From Acidaminobacter sp. JC074 (lineage in GTDB: Bacteria; Bacillota; Clostridia; Peptostreptococcales; Acidaminobacteraceae), in NCBI RefSeq assembly GCF_022496765.1, contig NZ_VANV01000009.1, positions 62,034 through 126,033 on the forward strand: 64,000 bases of DNA. The letters run 5' to 3'. Shown here in pieces: positions 43,249 through 51,650 of the stretch (positions are counted from its first letter, which is position 1; each line of letters starts with the position of its first letter). Made by a program: the position numbers and the translations under genes. The notes under the pieces were generated by a model. The model was given only the letters and a program-made list of their open reading frames with translations. It ran no database searches and was not told the origin of the DNA.

Positions 43249-43743
43249 ATGACAAGTAATAGCAAAGAACAATTAATTGAAGACATGAAAAAACTCATCA
43301 ACACACTTATTGATAACCAGACATCAAGTGATGATAAAGAAATAAAGTGGATGTATGACCACTGTCAAAATGATGCGCTAAAGCCCATCATCAGAAAAAT
43401 GACAGTCTTAATGCTGCATGTCCTTGAATCCATTGATGCACATGAAAATATCAACTGTAAAGTAATCTCTGAAGAAACAAACATCCTAAAAGGGACAGTT
43501 TCGAAAATTGCAAAGAAACTACTAGATTTAGGCCTGGTCACTTACGAGTATCAAGAAAACAACAAGAAAGAAAAACTTTACAAGTCAACAAAACTCGGCA
43601 GTGAAATGTCTATTTTACATATGAATATGCATAAGGTTTATCATAAAGCGCTTATTTCACACCTATCTTCTTTCTCAAATGAGGACTTTGACACCACTTC
43701 AAAGATGATTAAGGCCTTTCTTGACTTTGATATAAAAAAATAA
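43249..43743 (+). CDS. MarR-like winged-helix transcriptional regulator
   Basis: A 164-residue regulator with MarR-like helices: LMLHVLESIDAHENINCKVISEETNILKGTVSKIAKKLLDLGLV in parts (DNA-binding, about 60-105), wing YEYQENNKKEKLYKSTKLG and C-terminal dimer helix. The start at 43249 follows GGGAGG; earlier in-frame codons lack an RBS. It is divergent from the FMN/4Fe-4S membrane protein gene, with two near-identical operator repeats between, so it probably represses that gene and itself. Confidence 0.85.
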   Translation: MTSNSKEQLIEDMKKLINTLIDNQTSSDDKEIKWMYDHCQNDALKPIIRKMTVLMLHVLESIDAHENINCKVISEETNILKGTVSKIAKKLLDLGLVTYEYQENNKKEKLYKSTKLGSEMSILHMNMHKVYHKALISHLSSFSNEDFDTTSKMIKAFLDFDIKK

Positions 43744-43745
43744 AA

Positions 43746-43780
43746 AATCCTCCTTCACATAAAGTTGTGATTGGAGGATT
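43746..43780. terminator. terminator between the MarR-like and HD genes
   Basis: AATCCTCC / GGAGGATT outer stem with an inner TCACA/TGTGA pairing. Confidence 0.75.
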
Positions 43781-43806
43781 CTATTATTTAAACTTAAATG
43801 ACTACT

Positions 43807-44361
43807 TTAAATTTTATTCTGCTCGACTAGTTTATGCATCATCATTTCATACAAGTCATTAATGAAAGAGAACTCTTTTACATGTGGGGCATACTTTGCA
43901 CGTATTAAGGCCTCGTCAAATCCATCAGACTTATCTTTATTGTCATCATTAAGATTTCTTACACATGTATCTAAACAATCCACTGCTTTTGCAAACTTAG
44001 CCTCTCTTGATTCTTTAGACTCATACTCATGTATGATTCTTGAAAATCTTTCTGATTTGGGTATCAATGATTTAATCTTATCAAGAGCTAGTGCTTCTTT
44101 TTCATCTTTTCCCTTAAGTTCCTCAGGATTGTTAAACTTAGCATCTCCTGCAAATACTTCAACAAGGTCATGATACAATAGGTATTCCAGTACTTTCAGT
44201 CTATCTAAAGGCTCATCTATATAATCTATTAAAATATCTGCAATCAACATGCATGACCACGAGTGTTCAGCAGTTGACTCCTTTCTGCTACCTACATTGA
44301 GTCCTCTATCTACCAGTTTTAACTGCTCCAACTCCTGTAGGCATCTTATCAACTTATCCAT
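43807..44361 (-). CDS. HD-domain hydrolase (YfbR-like)
   Basis: HD-superfamily phosphohydrolase of 184 residues. Metal-binding residues are in ESTAEHSWSCMLIADIL (His), LLYHDLVEVFAGD (His-Asp) and a later Asp in AVDCLDTCVRNL. Close relatives are 5'-deoxynucleotidases (YfbR). The RBS is GGGAGGAG. It is a single gene convergent with the MarR-like regulator. Confidence 0.87.
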   Translation of the reverse strand: MDKLIRCLQELEQLKLVDRGLNVGSRKESTAEHSWSCMLIADILIDYIDEPLDRLKVLEYLLYHDLVEVFAGDAKFNNPEELKGKDEKEALALDKIKSLIPKSERFSRIIHEYESKESREAKFAKAVDCLDTCVRNLNDDNKDKSDGFDEALIRAKYAPHVKEFSFINDLYEMMMHKLVEQNKI

Positions 44362-44443
44362 GTTCTCCTCCCAAAATCAATGATTTACTTTCATACATAT
44401 ACTAACATACTTGCTTCTAATAGTATCATACCTACAAGTCAAA

Positions 44444-44461
44444 AGCCCAGTTTCCTGGGCT
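44444..44461 (-). terminator. terminator of the DUF3842/ECF/kinase operon
   Basis: Stem AGCCCAG / CTGGGCT with four-base loop; TTTTG follows on the minus strand. Confidence 0.82.
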
Positions 44462-44465
44462 AATT

Positions 44466-45272
44466 TTAAAGTAATATGTGTGATTTTTCTTTAATCTTAA
44501 AAGTCTTCAAGTACTTGTTTTCCATGGGTATCCATTTACTTTCAAATACCTTAAGCTTGTCTTTGCCGTTTCGTCTTTCTATCCGGTCTCTCTGGTCTGA
44601 CTCTGTCACCAAACAATAAACATTCAAATCTGAATAATCACCGAAATAAGGATGCCGACTGTATGAACCTTCTACAATGATAAATGGTCCTGATTTAACC
44701 ACGAGTTCTTCAGTATAGTCCATCATTCTACAGTCAAACCTGGTATAGGAAAAATCTCTACCAGACCTTAAGTGGTCTACTACCTGATCTTTAAAGCGTT
44801 CATAATGAACATTACCTCCAGCCTGATCAAGTCGCTCTTCTGAACGAAGGTTTGGTGGCAAGAAGAAATCATCCATATGTACAACACTCGATTCTAGGAC
44901 TTTTCCTAAAACGCCTGCTAGTGTTGTCTTTCCAGAACCTGCTGGTCCATCAAAACTAATTACAAATGGATAATCACTATCCATATTGGATATTTTCTCA
45001 AGAAGTGGTATCAAACGTGTATAAGTATTATCTACTATATAGAACTTCTGACCTTCTTTATCAGAAGAGATCTTGAAATCATTAGATACTTCATATCCTC
45101 CAGCTACTTCTTGTAGCCATTTTTCAAACTCTACTCCTGAACAAGCTTGTGTTAAATCAGATAACTTTTTTAACCACTCTAGTGGCAAGCCTTTTTCTTT
45201 CCAGAAGCTGATAGATACCAAAGAACATTTTTCCAACTTCTTTAATAAAGATGATTGATCGCTTAAGTTCAT
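44466..45272 (-). CDS. uridine-kinase-like P-loop kinase
   Basis: Soluble P-loop kinase of about 268 residues. Its N-terminal 90 residues are an unassigned helical region. Walker A FDGPAGSGKTT is followed by VVHMDDFFLPP (acceptor Asp of the uridine/pantothenate kinase class) and IIVEGSYSRHP (Walker B-like). It probably phosphorylates a nucleoside or vitamin. ATG 45272 has GAGG eight bases upstream; the ATG at 45290, overlapping the ECF gene's stop as TAATG, is an alternative. It follows an ECF S component, suggesting that it traps the imported compound. Confidence 0.82.
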   Translation of the reverse strand: MNLSDQSSLLKKLEKCSLVSISFWKEKGLPLEWLKKLSDLTQACSGVEFEKWLQEVAGGYEVSNDFKISSDKEGQKFYIVDNTYTRLIPLLEKISNMDSDYPFVISFDGPAGSGKTTLAGVLGKVLESSVVHMDDFFLPPNLRSEERLDQAGGNVHYERFKDQVVDHLRSGRDFSYTRFDCRMMDYTEELVVKSGPFIIVEGSYSRHPYFGDYSDLNVYCLVTESDQRDRIERRNGKDKLKVFESKWIPMENKYLKTFKIKEKSHILL

Positions 45273-45289
45273 ATCCATAACCTCACACA

Positions 45290-45835
45290 TTAAAATCTTA
45301 CTTCTTGAAGTTTCATTATTTCACTCTTCAATGAAACGACTAAAACTGGTATCAATATCAATTGCAAGATAATACCCGGTATAGCAGTCACAAATGCTCC
45401 CGCTAGGAACATTTCCCATGAGAACATAATACCAAAGGATTGTGAGAGGATGTACCTAACACTTCCCCACATGACTCTACCTGCAAGCATAGAAAGCATC
45501 AAGCTCAGATAAATTGTTAGACTACCAAAACCATACTTTTCTTTAAACACTTTAAATGCCAAACCTGCAACCATGCCATAAACGGCAAGCTCAAAGGCCA
45601 TTGATATACCTACCGGCATCAAAGGTGGCATACCAAACATAAGCCCTCTTAATATTGGGGCTATAAACCCTACTGTTAATCCATACTGCCATCCACAGAT
45701 CAAACCACAAATCAAAACAGGTATATGCATGGGCAATAACAACCTGCCTATTGTCGGGATTTGTCCTGTTAAAAATGGTAATACTAAAGCCAATGCTAAG
45801 AATAACGACGATAAAATAACTTTCCTTAAATTCAT
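45290..45835 (-). CDS. ECF transporter substrate-binding (S) component
   Basis: A 181-residue integral membrane protein with about six helices, of the type that captures vitamins for ECF transporters. Typical traits are a short N-terminal basic residue run, then LPFLTGQIPTIGRLLLPMHIPVLICGLICGWQYGLTVGF in pieces and MPVGISMAFELAVYGMVAGL. It lies between a DUF3842 gene and a P-loop kinase. The shared T/A module may be elsewhere. Substrate is not clear; pantothenate or a nucleoside-like molecule is plausible from the kinase. Confidence 0.85.
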   Translation of the reverse strand: MNLRKVILSSLFLALALVLPFLTGQIPTIGRLLLPMHIPVLICGLICGWQYGLTVGFIAPILRGLMFGMPPLMPVGISMAFELAVYGMVAGLAFKVFKEKYGFGSLTIYLSLMLSMLAGRVMWGSVRYILSQSFGIMFSWEMFLAGAFVTAIPGIILQLILIPVLVVSLKSEIMKLQEVRF

Positions 45836-45893
45836 TTTTCTTCTCCTTTTGTAAGTTACAAAAGCAGCTTCTGCAGCATGAATTGACTTCCTG

Positions 45894-46298
45894 TCAATTA
45901 TATTTTTTTACTTGTTCTATTGCAAGATTAACCAGATCACCTACAGATGATTCTGTGACACCTGCAACAATATTGTCACAATGATTCATAGGAATAATGA
46001 TGCGTTTTGCATGGCTTTGACCTATTGCAACAGCCATGGCTGGCGTAATCTCTCCATATAAAGAATCTGCAATTACCATGCCTATAGGGCCGATGATGAT
46101 ATCTACCTTTCTAGCATTGACTATGACTGCATTTTCTCCAGTAGCAGCAAAATCAGCTCCTGCTTTTAACATGGCATTCGTTGCCATACTATTTGTGCCT
46201 ACTGCGATAACACTTGCATCAGAAACAGATGACTTTATAGCCGTCACTATTTGTCTTCCAAGTCCTCCGCCTTGTCCATCTAATACTAAGATTTGCAT
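45894..46298 (-). CDS. DUF3842 family protein
   Basis: A 134-residue soluble protein with a Rossmann-like start (ILVLDGQGGGLGRQIVTAIK) and a second Gly-rich segment (VDIIIGPIGMVIADSLYGEITPAMAVAIGQSHAKRIIIPMN in pieces). DUF3842 is widespread in Clostridia, usually beside ECF S components; function unknown. The RBS is GGGAGGTG. It is the first gene of the unit. The 58 bases to the ECF gene contain a hairpin (AATTGAC-AGGAA-GTCAATT) and a TTTTGTAA/TTACAAAA repeat at the RBS that could affect ECF expression. Confidence 0.87.
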   Translation of the reverse strand: MQILVLDGQGGGLGRQIVTAIKSSVSDASVIAVGTNSMATNAMLKAGADFAATGENAVIVNARKVDIIIGPIGMVIADSLYGEITPAMAVAIGQSHAKRIIIPMNHCDNIVAGVTESSVGDLVNLAIEQVKKYN

Positions 46299-46331
46299 GA
46301 TTCACCTCCCTACTCGTTTGTAACATAGTTC

Positions 46332-46360
46332 ATTTTACTCTAAAGCGTGTCCTACTGCAA
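46332..46360 (-). promoter_or_regulatory. promoter of the DUF3842 operon
   Basis: On the minus strand TTGCAG, 17-base spacer, TAAAAT, about 35 bases before the DUF3842 start. Confidence 0.65.
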
Positions 46361-46380
46361 TTCATTTATAAAATAAAAAA

Positions 46381-46408
46381 GAATCATATCTCAATTAAGA
46401 TATAACTC
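46381..46408 (-). terminator. terminator of the phosphotransferase gene
   Basis: Eleven-base stem GAGTTATATCT / AGATATGATTC (two G-U pairs), then TTTTTTATTTT on the minus strand. Confidence 0.85.
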
Positions 46409-46418
46409 TTTAATAAAC

Positions 46419-47435
46419 TTATTTGATATCTTTTAACTCATATAACTTCTGAAGGATATCCAAGCAGTACTGCTTGCTGCTTTCAGATTTTGAGAACTTA
46501 AAGTCCTCCACCAGACGGTAGCCAAAGAATAGGAGCATTTGCTCATAAATGTATAACTCCTTATAAGCAGACATATCTACAAACTCTGAAAGACCTTCTA
46601 TATAAGCCGGCACACATGTCTTGTAATAGTCAATAACCATGTCAGGTGCGGTTTCGTCAATTATTAGACTGGCTATGTCTTCACCAATAGCACCCCATCC
46701 AGTCGTATCCCAATCAATTAAACGTATCTTTCCATCCACATAAAAGATGTTGGTAACCCAGTAGTCTCTATGACTAAATGTCAGAGGAAGTTTTTCTATC
46801 TCTTGCCAAACGTCTTTAGATCTTTCATCATTGTCTATTAAAAGCTTACAGATATGCTTTGGCAGTTCACAAGACTCGCTTCTCACATAGTCATAGGTTT
46901 CAGGCCAGGCGACATATGCATGATAAACTTCTTTTATCATTGACTCACGACTTAGGTTGTTCAAGCTACTCAGTACTGGTGGCTTATCACGAAGAAGCTT
47001 TCCTTGAAAACGACCTATTTCTCTAGAAGCAACCCCAAACATTTCAAGTGTTAAATCATGGCCTGATATACCATCTATGTACTCCATCCAAATCTCTACT
47101 TTGTCTTCTTTTTTCTCCAAATGATAACAAGATGGCCATCTCAAGTCATCTGACATGACAGTATCTAGTTCAGAGTGATACAAGTCATATTCTCTAAGCC
47201 ATGAATCAGGATCTGCATGCCTTTTCCACTGCTTTTGAATTTTATGGACCACTTTATAAGGGATATCTTTGTTTTCACTTGTCGTGGCAAAACCTTCTAC
47301 AAGCTCGACTTCGCCTACGGTACCACCATGTAGTTTTGTTGTTTTACCAGTAACTTTTGAAATTTCTGTCTTGAGCATATTTGTCAGTGCGGTATACAAA
47401 CCTTGGTTGTTTTTAAACTCTAAATACTTTGTCAA
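46419..47435 (-). CDS. aminoglycoside-phosphotransferase-like kinase
   Basis: Protein-kinase-fold small-molecule kinase, 338 residues. The catalytic loop LTFSHRDYWVTNIFYVDG has the Asp and Asn of HxDxxxxN; RLIDWDTTGWG is the DxD-like metal motif. The N-lobe Lys is in YKVVHKIQKQW and IWMEYIDG is the hinge. The true substrate is likely a sugar, amino alcohol or antibiotic; resistance cannot be claimed. The start is TTG about 10 bases after AAGGAG. It is a single gene with its own terminator, divergent from the XRE-methyltransferase gene. Confidence 0.83.
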   Translation of the reverse strand: MTKYLEFKNNQGLYTALTNMLKTEISKVTGKTTKLHGGTVGEVELVEGFATTSENKDIPYKVVHKIQKQWKRHADPDSWLREYDLYHSELDTVMSDDLRWPSCYHLEKKEDKVEIWMEYIDGISGHDLTLEMFGVASREIGRFQGKLLRDKPPVLSSLNNLSRESMIKEVYHAYVAWPETYDYVRSESCELPKHICKLLIDNDERSKDVWQEIEKLPLTFSHRDYWVTNIFYVDGKIRLIDWDTTGWGAIGEDIASLIIDETAPDMVIDYYKTCVPAYIEGLSEFVDMSAYKELYIYEQMLLFFGYRLVEDFKFSKSESSKQYCLDILQKLYELKDIK

Positions 47436-47594
47436 TCCTTTACGGCTCCTTAATCTAGTTCATCTAACTGTTCTTTCAACTAAATCCTATCATACTCTTA
47501 GCTTTCTATAATAGGACGACTTTAGTTTAATACTTTTCTTACATTAAGAAATCAATGACCCCTTTAACGTAAGTTCACCTTTTCATTGACTCAA

Positions 47595-47615
47595 CTCAAT
47601 GATTTAGTTATTGAG
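47595..47615. promoter_or_regulatory. small inverted repeat before the XRE-methyltransferase gene
   Basis: CTCAAT-N9-ATTGAG, about 45 bases upstream of the gene; a possible self-operator. The rest of 47436-47657 shows nothing clear. Confidence 0.35.
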
Positions 47616-47657
47616 AAAGTCATCCTAAACAATTAGTATTTAAGTAGGAGGAACATC

Positions 47658-48761
47658 ATGAAGACACTTAAAACAAACTTAGTTAAACTAAGAAAAAAGT
47701 ACGATATGACTCAAAGAGATTTAGCTGATAAATTAGGACTGACTTATCAGACCATCAGCAAATGGGAAAACGGAAACTCCCTACCCGACATTAGTCTTTT
47801 ACCTTCACTTGCTGACATCTTTCATGTATCTACTGATCAGCTACTTGGCATTTCGCCTCTAGCTGAAGACCGATATCACGATAGAAACAAAGATTCTTCG
47901 GATTATAGAGATAAAATACTGAGTCAATTCGAAGCAACCAGAAGACTCTACTGGAACGAAGACTATCTTGAGTTTATCGTAAAGAAGGTTTGGAAAATTG
48001 ACTCTCCTGTTCATATTGCAGAAATTGCAAGTGGTAATGGCCTCTTTTCTAAGCAGATTCTCAAATACCTTCCTGAAGGAAGTACTTATACAGGCTTTGA
48101 AAAAAGTCAACTTCTGCTTGAGGATGGTATTAAGAGACTTAGAAATAAAAACATCACTCTTCTAAGCTTTGAAGAAGCATATGATATAAGAGATAAATAC
48201 GATATTGTCATTTGTCAAAGTTATTTAAGAAATCATGCAAGTCCTGACAAAGGCGTTGAACTCATGATTAAGCTCGCAAAACCAGGTGGTTTAATAGTCG
48301 CCCATGAATACAATAAACCATTTGAGAATTTTGGTTTGTTATTAGGTCATGAGGATGACAATAGTTTTGAGAAGAGCACTTTTTTACATAAACTCTGGCT
48401 AAAGGAACTTGAAAAGGAAGGTCGTGATTATAGAGTTGGACTAAAACTACCTCTTATGTTCAAACAAGCTGGCTTAAGAAATATTGGTAGTCGAATGAAT
48501 GACCACATAGACATCTTATTAGGCGATGATGCGTCTAAGAATAAACTTGAGCTCCTAAACGAATACTACCGTCTGACAAGTATCTCTGAAGAGAACTTCC
48601 TAGACTTTCTTATAGAGAGAGGTCTTTCAAGATATGAAGCCCTTAGATACATTGAACTTTATAATCACCGAAAAGAATTCATGAATCAAGCATCAGAACA
48701 TGTTGAAATGGTTCATATAAGCGGATTGATACTTACCTGGGGTAAAAAAGAATCTCTATAA
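47658..48761 (+). CDS. XRE-type HTH fused to a SAM-dependent methyltransferase
   Basis: A 367-residue fusion. Residues 1-65 are a Cro/CI-type HTH (LVKLRKKYDMTQRDLADKLGLTYQTISKWENGNSLPDI in pieces). Residues about 100-240 form a class I methyltransferase with HIAEIASGNGLFSKQILKYL and YTGFEKSQLL. The C-terminal 100 residues are helical with LDFLIERGLSRYEALRYIELY. The SAM loop reads EIASGNG, close to ExGxGxG. Joining a DNA-binding domain to a methyltransferase suggests a regulator that senses SAM or a small ligand, or self-regulates its gene. RBS AGGAGG is strong. No close family is known to me. Confidence 0.87.
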   Translation: MKTLKTNLVKLRKKYDMTQRDLADKLGLTYQTISKWENGNSLPDISLLPSLADIFHVSTDQLLGISPLAEDRYHDRNKDSSDYRDKILSQFEATRRLYWNEDYLEFIVKKVWKIDSPVHIAEIASGNGLFSKQILKYLPEGSTYTGFEKSQLLLEDGIKRLRNKNITLLSFEEAYDIRDKYDIVICQSYLRNHASPDKGVELMIKLAKPGGLIVAHEYNKPFENFGLLLGHEDDNSFEKSTFLHKLWLKELEKEGRDYRVGLKLPLMFKQAGLRNIGSRMNDHIDILLGDDASKNKLELLNEYYRLTSISEENFLDFLIERGLSRYEALRYIELYNHRKEFMNQASEHVEMVHISGLILTWGKKESL

Positions 48762-48768
48762 AAATAAT

Positions 48769-48795
48769 CACTTCACTGTCAATTGCAATGAAGTG
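48769..48795 (+). terminator. terminator of the XRE-methyltransferase gene
   Basis: CACTTCA / TGAAGTG arms with CTTTTATA following. Confidence 0.6.
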
Positions 48796-48819
48796 CTTTT
48801 ATATTACTCGTATTAATGG

Positions 48820-49296
48820 CTACTTGTGTTTAAACTCTCTTTTATGACCAACTACAATAAGAATTAACATGACTAGTGCAAAAAGAATTGAGGGGATATT
48901 AACCATGGCACCTGGAGCAGTTCCAACAGTAGGAACAGGTTTAAATACTGGAAAATAAAATGCTCTAAAGGCATATTCCACTCCCATCAGAAGATACATA
49001 AGTGGTATCATTGCACGATATCTAAATGCTACAAGTAAGTAGATTAAACCGATGATCAACTGTGACAATCCCCAAAGTCCAAATACCCCGACCACGGCTT
49101 GTGAACCTAATGAAGTAAATGAATCTAATGGAATTGTAGCAATGGTTTGGGCACCTCCATCTGGTGCAAATAGGTGATGCTGACTTCTCCACAGGGTAAC
49201 TGCTGTTAAAAGGTAAAATGCATAAAGGGCAATCTTATAACCTCTATATTGATTGTCTATTTTCTTTGGGAATATAATGTTTATTATTTCTTTCAT
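48820..49296 (-). CDS. four-helix membrane protein, divergent from a TetR regulator
   Basis: A 158-residue integral membrane protein with hydrophobic segments at about 20-38, 66-90, 95-115 and 130-150. A conserved-looking GTAPGAMVNIPS lies before the last helix. No motif identifies a transporter or enzyme. The RBS is AAAGGAAC. It is transcribed away from the TetR gene and is the likely target of that regulator. Confidence 0.72.
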   Translation of the reverse strand: MKEIINIIFPKKIDNQYRGYKIALYAFYLLTAVTLWRSQHHLFAPDGGAQTIATIPLDSFTSLGSQAVVGVFGLWGLSQLIIGLIYLLVAFRYRAMIPLMYLLMGVEYAFRAFYFPVFKPVPTVGTAPGAMVNIPSILFALVMLILIVVGHKREFKHK

Positions 49297-49402
49297 ATTG
49301 TTCCTTTCTTATCGTATGTATCTTTAATTCAAATAAATGAGACATTTGACTCACTTATAATCTCAATGTATAATACTTCTAAAATGAAGTCAATAAAATC
49401 GA

Positions 49403-49412
49403 TTCAAGTGAG
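49403..49412 (+). promoter_or_regulatory. TTCAAGTGAG motif before the TetR gene
   Basis: Ten-base motif just upstream of the RBS, identical to one at 50018-50027 and inverted at 50044-50053 after the gene. A nearby TGAG-N8-CTCA element (about 49340-49355) may belong to the same operator. Confidence 0.45.
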
Positions 49413-49427
49413 ACAGGAGGCTATCAT

Positions 49428-50009
49428 ATGTATCATTTATCTTCTAATAAGAAGACACATCAATCAGCCGAGCTTATTTATAATGGATTGTGTGAACTCA
49501 TTTCTGAAAAGGATTATTCTGCAATCACGATAAAGGAACTTGTCGAAAGAGCAGGTGTGGGCAGAGCAACCTTCTATAGACTCTTTGATTCAATAAATGA
49601 TGTACTTAAGTATAAATGTGATATGTCATTTGACCTCTTAAGACAGTCGGTCACTCAGTATAGAATAAGTCAAAGGCTTTCTGAACCTACAGCCTCTACT
49701 AAACTCTTAAAGCCAATACTTCGCTTTTGGTATTTAGACTCAATCATCATTGAAGTAATCATAAAAGCAAACGCATTGGACATTTTACTTAGTAATATTG
49801 AAAAGCTATTTGATGATTTGTTCCACAGTTTAGATAAAAAAGTCAACCCAGACTTCCATGAGGATTACTTTGTAGCCATTAGAACTGGTATACTTTTTAA
49901 TATACTTATCAAATGGGTCAAAAACGGAAAAAATATCCCTCCAGACCAGCTGACGGATATTCTTTTGAAACAAATGCAAGAAGTGAAAAATGTCAACCTC
50001 TTATTCTAA
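49428..50009 (+). CDS. TetR/AcrR-family transcriptional regulator
   Basis: A 193-residue regulator. N-terminal TetR HTH (about 10-60: SAELIYNGLCELISEKDYSAITIKELVERAGVGRATFYRLF in pieces) and a divergent helical ligand domain. The RBS is ACAGGAGG. It is divergent from a four-helix membrane protein, its probable target. Copies of TTCAAGTGAG flank the gene on both sides. Confidence 0.9.
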   Translation: MYHLSSNKKTHQSAELIYNGLCELISEKDYSAITIKELVERAGVGRATFYRLFDSINDVLKYKCDMSFDLLRQSVTQYRISQRLSEPTASTKLLKPILRFWYLDSIIIEVIIKANALDILLSNIEKLFDDLFHSLDKKVNPDFHEDYFVAIRTGILFNILIKWVKNGKNIPPDQLTDILLKQMQEVKNVNLLF

Positions 50010-50017
50010 ACAACTCA

Positions 50018-50053
50018 TTCAAGTGAGAGTTCATAAAGTAGTCCTCACTTGAA
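50018..50053. repeat. inverted repeat after the TetR gene
   Basis: Perfect arms TTCAAGTGAG (50018-50027) and CTCACTTGAA (50044-50053), with a 16-base centre. There is no U-run, so it may be an operator or a weak terminator. The left arm repeats the motif found before the gene. Confidence 0.6.
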
Positions 50054-50101
50054 AACACTTCTTTATCTTTATAAACTCATGTCTTACTAAACACTTGGAC
50101 T

Positions 50102-50983
50102 TTATATTAACTCGGTTTTAAGAAAGTCCACTAGCTGATTATTCTTATCATCTTTTTCTTTACGAACGGCACAAACCTCATAATCATAAACTTTTTCTAA
50201 TGCGACTTTAACAACATCATCTCCTTTAAAATAATCACACACATACTCACTGGCAAAGGTTATACCAAAACCCTGACGAACTAAGTCAAAAATCATGGAT
50301 AGATTTTCATAATTAGTTTGAGTTTGAATATCTAAGTCAACACCTGCCTGTTTCAAAATATACTCGGTCATTTTATGAGGATACTCCTGAGGTGCGCTTG
50401 ATATCAATCTGTTCCCCTTTAAATCGGCTAATTTGATTGACTTTTTTGACCCCAATGGATGGTCTTTGCTTAATAGTACATACAATCTTTCTCTAAACAA
50501 AATATCATATACCAACTTATCATGTTTCTTTTGGATAGGTGTGTACTTTATGATTGCAATATCTAGCTTATCCTCTATTAGCATTCTTTCTAAATCTGAT
50601 ATGGATTCAACTTTTATCATATAATTATCTTCACTATGATGGGCCATAAACTTCATGACGATGTTATTGATAGGTGTTGTATAAGATAGTTTATATAGGC
50701 CAATATGCCTAGTGATGCCTTGGTTTTTATATTGATCGATTTTTCCGATAAAATCATGGTAGTTTGAGACTAACTGCTGTGAGTCTTCAATAAATCTTTT
50801 CCCATGTTCCGTTAACTGCATCCCCCTTTTAGACCTTATAAACAGATCCACACCTAATTTGGACTCAGTATTTCTCAAACTTTGAGATAAACTTGGTTGA
50901 CTTATATGTAAAAACTCTGATGCTTTTGTTAAGTTTCCAAAATCAGCAATGGCCTTAATATAAATGATCTCTCTTATTTCCAT
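50102..50983 (-). CDS. LysR-family transcriptional regulator
   Basis: A 293-residue LysR regulator. The N-terminal HTH (about 1-60, YIKAIADFGNLTKASEFLHISQPSLSQSLRNTESKLG in pieces) is followed by a periplasmic-binding-protein-like effector domain (about 90-293, with HPLGSKKSIKLADLKGNRLI and RQGFGITFASEYV). ATG 50983 follows AGGAGTTGTC; the longer frame to 51004 does not have an RBS. It is divergent from the GNAT and EamA genes, which it may control. Confidence 0.92.
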   Translation of the reverse strand: MEIREIIYIKAIADFGNLTKASEFLHISQPSLSQSLRNTESKLGVDLFIRSKRGMQLTEHGKRFIEDSQQLVSNYHDFIGKIDQYKNQGITRHIGLYKLSYTTPINNIVMKFMAHHSEDNYMIKVESISDLERMLIEDKLDIAIIKYTPIQKKHDKLVYDILFRERLYVLLSKDHPLGSKKSIKLADLKGNRLISSAPQEYPHKMTEYILKQAGVDLDIQTQTNYENLSMIFDLVRQGFGITFASEYVCDYFKGDDVVKVALEKVYDYEVCAVRKEKDDKNNQLVDFLKTELI

Positions 50984-51089
50984 GACAACTCCTATCATAG
51001 GCAAAACCTATCATATTCATAATTATTAACAGTTTTATTTAATTCAAATTATAGCCTATACTTTAAGTAAGAACAAGAAAGGAGAACAA

Positions 51090-51650
51090 ATGTCAAAAAT
51101 AGAATACAAAATATACAAAGGTGATAACGTGGATTTTCTTGAAGAACTAGTTAACAAACTCATGTCATTTCAAGCTGAACACGCTAAGATTCATCCAGAG
51201 ATTATGGCAAGTATGAACTACAACAATCGACTGAAGTTAGAATATAAAGGTTCAAATAATGAACTTATGTATGTTGCATACGACAATGATCAGCCCATAG
51301 GTTTTGCATATGGAACAATCAGTCAAGTAGCAAATGAAAGTGTTCACTCATTACCCGAGGTAATCTCTAACATGGGTGGAAAGGGATTTTATCCTGATGA
51401 TTATCAAGTACCAAAGTCTATCGGTACCTTTAAGCTTCTCTATGTTGATGAAAAATATCGAGGTTTTAAAGTTGGTAAAGAACTTTCAGATTATTTAATG
51501 GACTGGTTAAGATCTAGTGGTGTAGAAGATCTATGGGTATATGTAGCAAATGGAAACGAAGTGGTCGGAAAGTTCTATGAAAAATATGGTTTTAATTTTA
51601 GTCATAGTGTATGCAATGGTTTTATCGATGCCTATAAACAAGTCTTATAA
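51090..51650 (+). CDS. GNAT-family N-acetyltransferase
   Basis: A 186-residue acetyltransferase. Acetyl-CoA motif is LLYVDEKYRGFKVGKELSDYLMDWLR (about 113-138), then LWVYVANGNEVVGKFYEKYGF. The acceptor amine is unknown. The RBS is AAAGGAG. Its 3' end overlaps the start region of the downstream EamA gene. Confidence 0.88.
   Translation: MSKIEYKIYKGDNVDFLEELVNKLMSFQAEHAKIHPEIMASMNYNNRLKLEYKGSNNELMYVAYDNDQPIGFAYGTISQVANESVHSLPEVISNMGGKGFYPDDYQVPKSIGTFKLLYVDEKYRGFKVGKELSDYLMDWLRSSGVEDLWVYVANGNEVVGKFYEKYGFNFSHSVCNGFIDAYKQVL

Noticed and set aside
45836..45893. Possible preQ1- or thiamine-type riboswitch before the ECF S gene
   Set aside because: Short hairpins are present but none of the known riboswitch core motifs could be matched.
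46419..47435. Aminoglycoside resistance gene
   Set aside because: Only the general kinase fold motifs are visible; many such kinases act on sugars or choline, so resistance is not supported.
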